Source of the DNA: Methanobacteriota archaeon
GTDB lineage: Archaea > Altiarchaeota > Altiarchaeia > IMC4 > QMZM01
Length of the DNA: 8,930 nucleotides
Reading direction: 5' to 3'
Assembly: GCA_903930485.1 (NCBI GenBank)
Contig: CAIYYO010000100.1
Span: 1 to 8,930 of the forward strand
Below, piece by piece: positions 4,859 to 8,930 of the stretch (positions within the stretch are counted from its first letter, which is position 1; every line of letters starts with the position of its first letter). Below the pieces are notes generated by a model. It saw only the letters and a program-made list of their open reading frames with translations, ran no database searches and had not been told where the DNA came from. A program made the translations under genes and the position numbers.

Positions 4859-5168
4859 GCCCGGCGATGTGATCTTGGCGAAGGTGCAGTACACCGACAC
4901 CTTCGAGGTGAAACAGAGGCCGGCGGTCGTCCTGTTCGAAGAGCTCGGCAACATAGTCATAGCCGGGATAACCAGCAACACGTCCATGAAAGGGATCCCT
5001 CTCACCAAGGAGGAAGGCGCAGTCAGGGATTCCGTGATCAAACTCAACTACATATTTACGATATCGGATGCGATGATCGTAAAACGGCTTTTCCACCTGA
5101 GCAGGGAGAAGAAAAATATTATCCATGAGGAGCTTTTGAAACGGATTAACGGGCTTGAAGCTATCTGA
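4851..5168 (+). CDS. PemK/MazF-like toxin (probable mRNA endoribonuclease)
   Basis: 105-residue protein of the length and layout of PemK/MazF toxins. RPGDVILAKV (3-12) is the first barrel strand, KQRPAVVLFEE (21-31) carries the conserved Arg-Pro, and IAGITSNT (37-44) has the Thr-Ser of the active-site region. A helical end (EKKNIIHEELLKRI) follows. Known relatives cut single-stranded RNA and arrest growth. The ATG lies inside the antitoxin gene (8-base overlap, different frame), typical of coupled pairs. Its stop overlaps the stop of the convergent arfC by 8 bases, so neither gene can be separately terminated before the other. No truncation is seen. Activity and RNA target are unknown. Confidence 0.87.
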   Translation: MLRPGDVILAKVQYTDTFEVKQRPAVVLFEELGNIVIAGITSNTSMKGIPLTKEEGAVRDSVIKLNYIFTISDAMIVKRLFHLSREKKNIIHEELLKRINGLEAI

Positions 5169-5838
5169 GGACTTTATACTTAAGCACGTACACATCCCCC
5201 AATGTCTCCGTCCCGATCGGCTCCAGGTTTATCTTTTTCTCATAAAGCAGCCCCTCCCCGTCCGCAAGCGTCGGCGCGTCCTTTCCTCCGAATATCATCG
5301 GCCCGATGGCAACGTATATCTCGTCCACGAGGCCTGCTTCCAGCATCTCGTAGTTCAGGGTGCCGCCGCCTTCTACCATTATCCGTTTCATCCCGAGGCC
5401 GGAAAGGATTTCAATCATCTCTTTGACGTTGGTTTTCTGTTTGCCCAGGACGTAGACCTTGGCCTTTTTCCGCAATTCCTCGATCTTCTTTATGTCTTCT
5501 TTTTCCGTGGTAAAGATTATTTTTTCCGCGTTGCCGTAGTTCAGGAAGTCTCCATCGACGCGGATATTTTTGATGCTGCCGACCATGACTTTCGCCGGGT
5601 TCTCGGGCATTCCTTTGGCCTTCCGCTGATTCCGGAGGGCTTCGGACTTGACGGTCAGCTTGGGATCGTCTATCGCAACGGTGTTGGAGCCAACCATTAC
5701 GGCGTCGGCGCCTGCCCTGAGGCTGTCGACTCTTTCGAGGTCTTCCTTGTTGGATATTTTTACCTGTTTACGCTCGCGGGTCGACAATTTCCCGTCGAGG
5801 GATATCGCGGAATTGATGAAAATAAATGGTTTCTCCAT
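5161..5838 (-). CDS. arfC: 2,5-diamino-6-(ribosylamino)-4(3H)-pyrimidinone 5'-phosphate reductase (archaeal riboflavin pathway)
   Basis: 225-residue member of the RibD C-terminal/dihydrofolate reductase-like fold, the archaeal and fungal-type reductase (MJ0671/Rib7 group). It uses NAD(P)H to reduce the ribosyl side chain to ribityl in riboflavin synthesis. Motifs in order: FINSAISLDGKLST (7-20), the RKQVKISN substrate region (23-30), RAGADAVMVGSNTV (41-54), DDPKLTV (57-63), VEGGGTLNYEML (155-166) and GPMIFGGKDAPT (179-190). There is no deaminase domain, as expected for the archaeal form. It is the last gene of a minus-strand set, 9 bases after the winged-helix gene, with no functional link to it that I can name. 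Its 3' end overlaps the toxin gene. Confidence 0.95.
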   Translation of the reverse strand: MEKPFIFINSAISLDGKLSTRERKQVKISNKEDLERVDSLRAGADAVMVGSNTVAIDDPKLTVKSEALRNQRKAKGMPENPAKVMVGSIKNIRVDGDFLNYGNAEKIIFTTEKEDIKKIEELRKKAKVYVLGKQKTNVKEMIEILSGLGMKRIMVEGGGTLNYEMLEAGLVDEIYVAIGPMIFGGKDAPTLADGEGLLYEKKINLEPIGTETLGDVYVLKYKVLR

Positions 5839-5847
5839 TTTTCTTGA

Positions 5848-6498
5848 CTAGATAGACTTTTTCCTTTTTACCAAATAGCCCAGGCAGATACCCAGGAAGA
5901 CGGCGAATAACAGCGCGGCGATCAATTCCAGGTAGGGGATGACCGGAGCGTTCGCGACCGCATGAGGTATGGTCTGCTGTATCGTCGACGACGTAGCCTC
6001 TGCAGCCCCTTTCATGACCTCCGGCGCGGGTGTGGCGTTCAGAGGGGCGGAAGTATCGCACGAGTTATAGGCCCCTGCCGCAAGCGACGACGGCGCCTCT
6101 CTTTCGGCAGATTCGGATAAGGTCTGGGCGTAGGGCAATGGTATCATCAATTCCTGCAGCCGCGTGTATAGGGCGTACAGCGAGGCCATCAGTGCGACAG
6201 CCATCGTCGCGAGTATTATCCATACCTTCTTCTCGTAGGGGTTTATTATCTGCTTGCCTTTGGTCGTCAGCTTGTAGTATTTCCACTTCATGCCCTTGTC
6301 TTCCTGCCTTATCAGGCCGGCCGCGACCAGGGTGTCGAGGTGCTCCTTTATCGTGGAAGGTGCCATCCCCAGCTCCTCGGCAAGGTCTGAGAGCGTGTGC
6401 TGCCTGTCATCCAATATCCGCAGTATCTTTACCCTGGTGTCTACCGCGAGGGCCTTGAACGTGTCCCGGTCCAGAGTTATCTTGTCGCCTTCATCCAT
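5848..6498 (-). CDS. Membrane-anchored winged-helix (ArsR-like) regulator
   Basis: 216 residues. Residues 12-82 form an ArsR-type winged helix: FKALAVDTRVKILRILDD (14-31), the helix-turn-helix TLSDLAEELGMAPSTIKEHLDTL (35-57), then a wing with KWKYYKLTTKG (71-81). A hydrophobic helix follows at about 92-111, a low-complexity Ala/Ser/Pro-rich loop (about 112-188, one Cys at 147), a second helix at 189-210 and a KRKK tail. The DNA-binding part and the tail should be cytoplasmic with the loop outside. No metal-binding cysteines of classic ArsR sensors are present. It likely responds to an outside or membrane signal, perhaps through the larger membrane protein encoded 7 bases upstream. The target is unknown. 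Confidence 0.85.
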   Translation of the reverse strand: MDEGDKITLDRDTFKALAVDTRVKILRILDDRQHTLSDLAEELGMAPSTIKEHLDTLVAAGLIRQEDKGMKWKYYKLTTKGKQIINPYEKKVWIILATMAVALMASLYALYTRLQELMIPLPYAQTLSESAEREAPSSLAAGAYNSCDTSAPLNATPAPEVMKGAAEATSSTIQQTIPHAVANAPVIPYLELIAALLFAVFLGICLGYLVKRKKSI

Positions 6499-6505
6499 TT
6501 AGGGT

Positions 6506-8494
6506 TCATCTCTTCCTGTATAAGCTGTAAGTCTTCGCGAACGCGAGAGCCGAGACCACATAGAGCACGTATTTAAGCCATCCCGCGATTATCAGTATCC
6601 GCAGGGTGACCGGGTTCTCTTTCGTGACCAAGTAATTCGTGACCGTGATCGTCTTCCCGAGCGACGGTATGTCCAGTTTCACGGGAAGCACGCCTTCTCT
6701 TGTAGGCACCGTCATTGATCCCTGGCCTCCGCCTATGCTCTTGAAGTTTTGCATTATCGTGTCGGATGGAGTCTCTGAGACGTGGGCATAATTAGGCGCA
6801 ATTCCTTCGTTTTGAAGGTATCCGCCGTTGTTGACAGTGCTTTGGGTCCCGACCTGCCACATGAAGGTGAAACCGACGATGACAGCGACTACAAGCAGCA
6901 GTACTAGCGCGCCTCCTGCCACCAGGGTGATTATGCTAGTGTTCTTGCTCACGTAGCGTCTTGCTACTTCGAGTATGGATACTATTATCAGCAGTATGAA
7001 GAGCAACGGGCTGTATACCGCTATCCCCACGGCCGCTATCGCGTACAGCAGGACGAATATTTTGTTCCTGTAAAGCGCCGTCGCGGCTATCAATATCGCG
7101 ATGAAGAATACGATGAGTGTCTCTATCGGCGGGATCTCGCTTCCGCCCGTCGCTCCGTAGGTCCATAATACGACGTAGTCTGCCGGCAGATAGATGGAGG
7201 TGGTCGACGACGTTATCGGCAGGTCGGTCTTTGCCAGCGGTATGTCGACCATGTCTACCGGGTTCAGTGCCGGCCGTGTCGTGAAATATTCATAATCCAG
7301 CGTGCCGTAGTCTACTTTGGGAAGCGACAATAGAAGCGTGTCTTTGTCTTTGGTCAACTTGACCGTTCCGCGGCTGGTTGCGGCGTACAGGGGCGTTCCG
7401 CCCGAGACTATCGAGAGATAATCAAGTCCTGTGTTCGCGTAGGTGTAAGAGAGTTCGCCGAGTATGCTTCCCTTCTCGGTTATGGCTATCTGGTTCGTTG
7501 CGCTGCTCACGGATGCGGAAAGAGACGGAAGTACCGCAAGGTCCTGAATCGTATACTCAAAGTAGTCCCCGGACGATGCGAGAAAAGCCCTCGCGTTAGA
7601 GTATCTCGGACTCATCTGCGACTGGCTGAGGTCGATCTCCTGTGCCGTTGTCTTGGCGATTGTCAGCCTTTTCTGTGGGTCGGATTCTATCATTACGTAA
7701 TGCCTTCCGCCGGGCAGGTCTGGTATCCGCAGGGTATTGGATGAGTCGTCGAATATGCCCGAAACTATGACTTCGGCTTTGCTTGATTCAAGGTCGAGTA
7801 TCAGGTTCTGTCCCTGCTTCTCCCATTTCAGCGCCCCTGTCACGGATATTATGGATTCGCCGTTGGGGAGGGTGAATTCGTACCTTCCGAGGGTTGTTCC
7901 TAGGGCGCTGAATCTGATGTCATAGTAGAATTCGTTCCTTTCCTGGCCGAAGGTGTAATGGAAGCTCCCGTCGACGAGTGTCTGGTTCTTCTGCTCCTCC
8001 GCGGGCTCGGAGCCGGAGGACCTCTGGATGATGACCTCTTTGCCGATGGCGCCGTATACGTCTCCGCCTATCGCGTATCCGTCCTTGAGATCGAATGTTA
8101 GCTGATTGACTGGTCCCGGAACGTATAGCCTTATCTGTCCGAGGGTCTTTAATTCGACGTCGGCCGAATAAGTGAAAGCTCCTTTACCGGCGATGAAGAA
8201 GTATCCTTCGGAATCGAACGATACCGTTTTCCCGGTGCCGTTGACGTTAAGGTTTTTTACCAGGACCTCGCTCGGCGGGCCGAGCAGATATACCTTCACG
8301 TTTTCCCCGCTTATCACTTCGCCCGAACCGGTCATATGAAGCAAGTTGTCCGAGAGGCTGCCTGACAGCTTCATGTCTCCTATCCCGTATATCTTCTCGG
8401 CCGATTCGTTTACGAATATCACTTCCGTCGCGCAGGCAGCAGTCGATAGCAACGCTAAGGCGGCCAGGCAGAGTAATAAAGCTTGGGGTTTCAT
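6506..8494 (-). CDS. Secreted-domain, multi-pass membrane protein of unknown function
   Basis: 662 residues if started at the Met of MKPQALLLCL. This start is chosen because it begins a clean signal peptide (about 1-22, cut near ACA) and lies 2 bases after the upstream stop; the open frame runs 24 codons further into the DUF4139 gene with a polar, unlikely sequence. Residues 23-450 are strand-rich with many Gly, Ser and Thr, likely several beta-sandwich domains outside the cell. Hydrophobic helices follow at about 457-474, 478-494, 495-510 and 520-546. An outside-type Gly/Asn-rich segment (547-628) and a last helix at about 630-655 end in a short RKR tail. I recognise no family. Tight spacing to a DUF4139 gene and to an anchored regulator suggests an envelope sensor or scaffold; that is inference. 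Confidence 0.8.
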   Translation of the reverse strand: MKPQALLLCLAALALLSTAACATEVIFVNESAEKIYGIGDMKLSGSLSDNLLHMTGSGEVISGENVKVYLLGPPSEVLVKNLNVNGTGKTVSFDSEGYFFIAGKGAFTYSADVELKTLGQIRLYVPGPVNQLTFDLKDGYAIGGDVYGAIGKEVIIQRSSGSEPAEEQKNQTLVDGSFHYTFGQERNEFYYDIRFSALGTTLGRYEFTLPNGESIISVTGALKWEKQGQNLILDLESSKAEVIVSGIFDDSSNTLRIPDLPGGRHYVMIESDPQKRLTIAKTTAQEIDLSQSQMSPRYSNARAFLASSGDYFEYTIQDLAVLPSLSASVSSATNQIAITEKGSILGELSYTYANTGLDYLSIVSGGTPLYAATSRGTVKLTKDKDTLLLSLPKVDYGTLDYEYFTTRPALNPVDMVDIPLAKTDLPITSSTTSIYLPADYVVLWTYGATGGSEIPPIETLIVFFIAILIAATALYRNKIFVLLYAIAAVGIAVYSPLLFILLIIVSILEVARRYVSKNTSIITLVAGGALVLLLVVAVIVGFTFMWQVGTQSTVNNGGYLQNEGIAPNYAHVSETPSDTIMQNFKSIGGGQGSMTVPTREGVLPVKLDIPSLGKTITVTNYLVTKENPVTLRILIIAGWLKYVLYVVSALAFAKTYSLYRKR

Positions 8495-8496
8495 TT

Positions 8497-8930
8497 TCAA
8501 TACTTTTTGTATCTTATCGTGTAGGTCAGCTTGGTCTCGCTGTTGGCCTTTAGAGGCACCTTCCATTTGATAGTATTCTGGGACTCCTTTATGTGCGGGT
8601 AGTTCTCCTGCGTTATCTCCCAGTCCCCGGCCGTGTTCTCCAGTGCCGTGACGGTTATGTCCTGGTCTTTGTGGTTCCTCAGCGACACTTCCCAGGTGTA
8701 TTCGTACCAGTTGGAGAGTATCTGCATGTTGGTCTGCTTCCTTTCTCCGACGATGTCGAATGCCTGGCCCGTGAGCAGCCTGATCGTCTCGTCCTTGGGC
8801 GTGTGGTCTATCGAGTCTTCGCCTATGAACTGTAGTTTCCCTGAGGAGTCTTCTTTGAATATCCTGATCGTTCCTTTAGGCAGGGGCATCCCGAGATTGT
8901 TGGAGGCGCTGTTGTTGAAGTTCAGCATCA
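8497..8930 (-). CDS. DUF4139 domain protein, C-terminal part (N-terminus outside window)
   Basis: The frame is open to the window edge and ends at 8497; about 144 residues are visible. From an internal Met at base 8928 the text NLGMPLPKGTIRIFKEDSSG (11-30), FIGEDSIDHTPKDETIRL (34-51), FDIVGERKQT (57-66), YTWEVSLRNHKD (77-88) and the closing LTYTIRYKKY match the end of DUF4139 as I know it. Full-length family members are a few hundred residues longer and often secreted, so the missing part should hold a signal peptide and more beta domains. Biochemical function is not established. It is the first visible gene of the minus-strand set, with its stop 2 bases before the next start. Confidence 0.88.
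   Translation of the reverse strand, partial: MLNFNNSASNNLGMPLPKGTIRIFKEDSSGKLQFIGEDSIDHTPKDETIRLLTGQAFDIVGERKQTNMQILSNWYEYTWEVSLRNHKDQDITVTALENTAGDWEITQENYPHIKESQNTIKWKVPLKANSETKLTYTIRYKKY

Noticed and set aside
5155..5847. 230-residue plus-strand frame opposite arfC
   Set aside because: Antisense shadow; arfC motifs on the other strand are complete.
8495..8566. Upstream extension of the 662-residue membrane protein by 24 codons
   Set aside because: It would overlap the DUF4139 coding region and place a polar stretch before an obvious signal peptide.

Overview
The window looks archaeal. The evidence is an SMC C-terminus, an archaeal-type riboflavin-pathway reductase (ArfC), a tRNA-Val with no encoded CCA, A/T-rich TATA-like promoters, AGGTGA-type ribosome sites, and oligo-T or T-rich stretches after genes. 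A bacterial-class (type I) GAPDH is unusual for many archaea. Together with the DUF5752-like and DUF4139 proteins it suggests an uncultured lineage, possibly DPANN or a relative, but the lineage cannot be fixed from this window. True intergenic gaps are short and very AT-rich. The main exception is the GC-rich, hairpin-filled 320 bases after the tRNA.

Layout. Bases 1-772 (+) are the 3' end of smc. It converges on a DUF5752-like gene (921-1388, -). The last 33 bases of that gene are repeated 118 bases further on, and an inverted-repeat element lies between the two copies. tRNA-Val(GAC) (1527-1601, +) follows. Its last 21 bases recur at 1785-1805, and the sequence after both copies matches word for word in order, so this is an eroded tandem duplication with at least six small perfect hairpins. 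Next are a Nudix hydrolase (1922-2341, +) and an overlapping two-helix membrane protein (2322-2540, +).

Type I GAPDH (2581-3576, -) and long-form HisG (3648-4553, +) are divergent and share a short AT-rich promoter region. A two-gene toxin-antitoxin module follows: a short antitoxin-like protein (4631-4858) and a PemK/MazF-like protein (4851-5168). Its end overlaps the end of the convergent arfC gene by 8 bases.

The rest (5161-8930) is one tightly packed minus-strand gene set. In transcription order it encodes a DUF4139 protein (cut by the window end), a 662-residue secreted-domain/multi-pass membrane protein, a membrane-anchored winged-helix regulator, and arfC. The first three look like a cell-envelope sensing set. 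This and the tRNA-linked hairpin duplication are the two places most likely to hold something undescribed.
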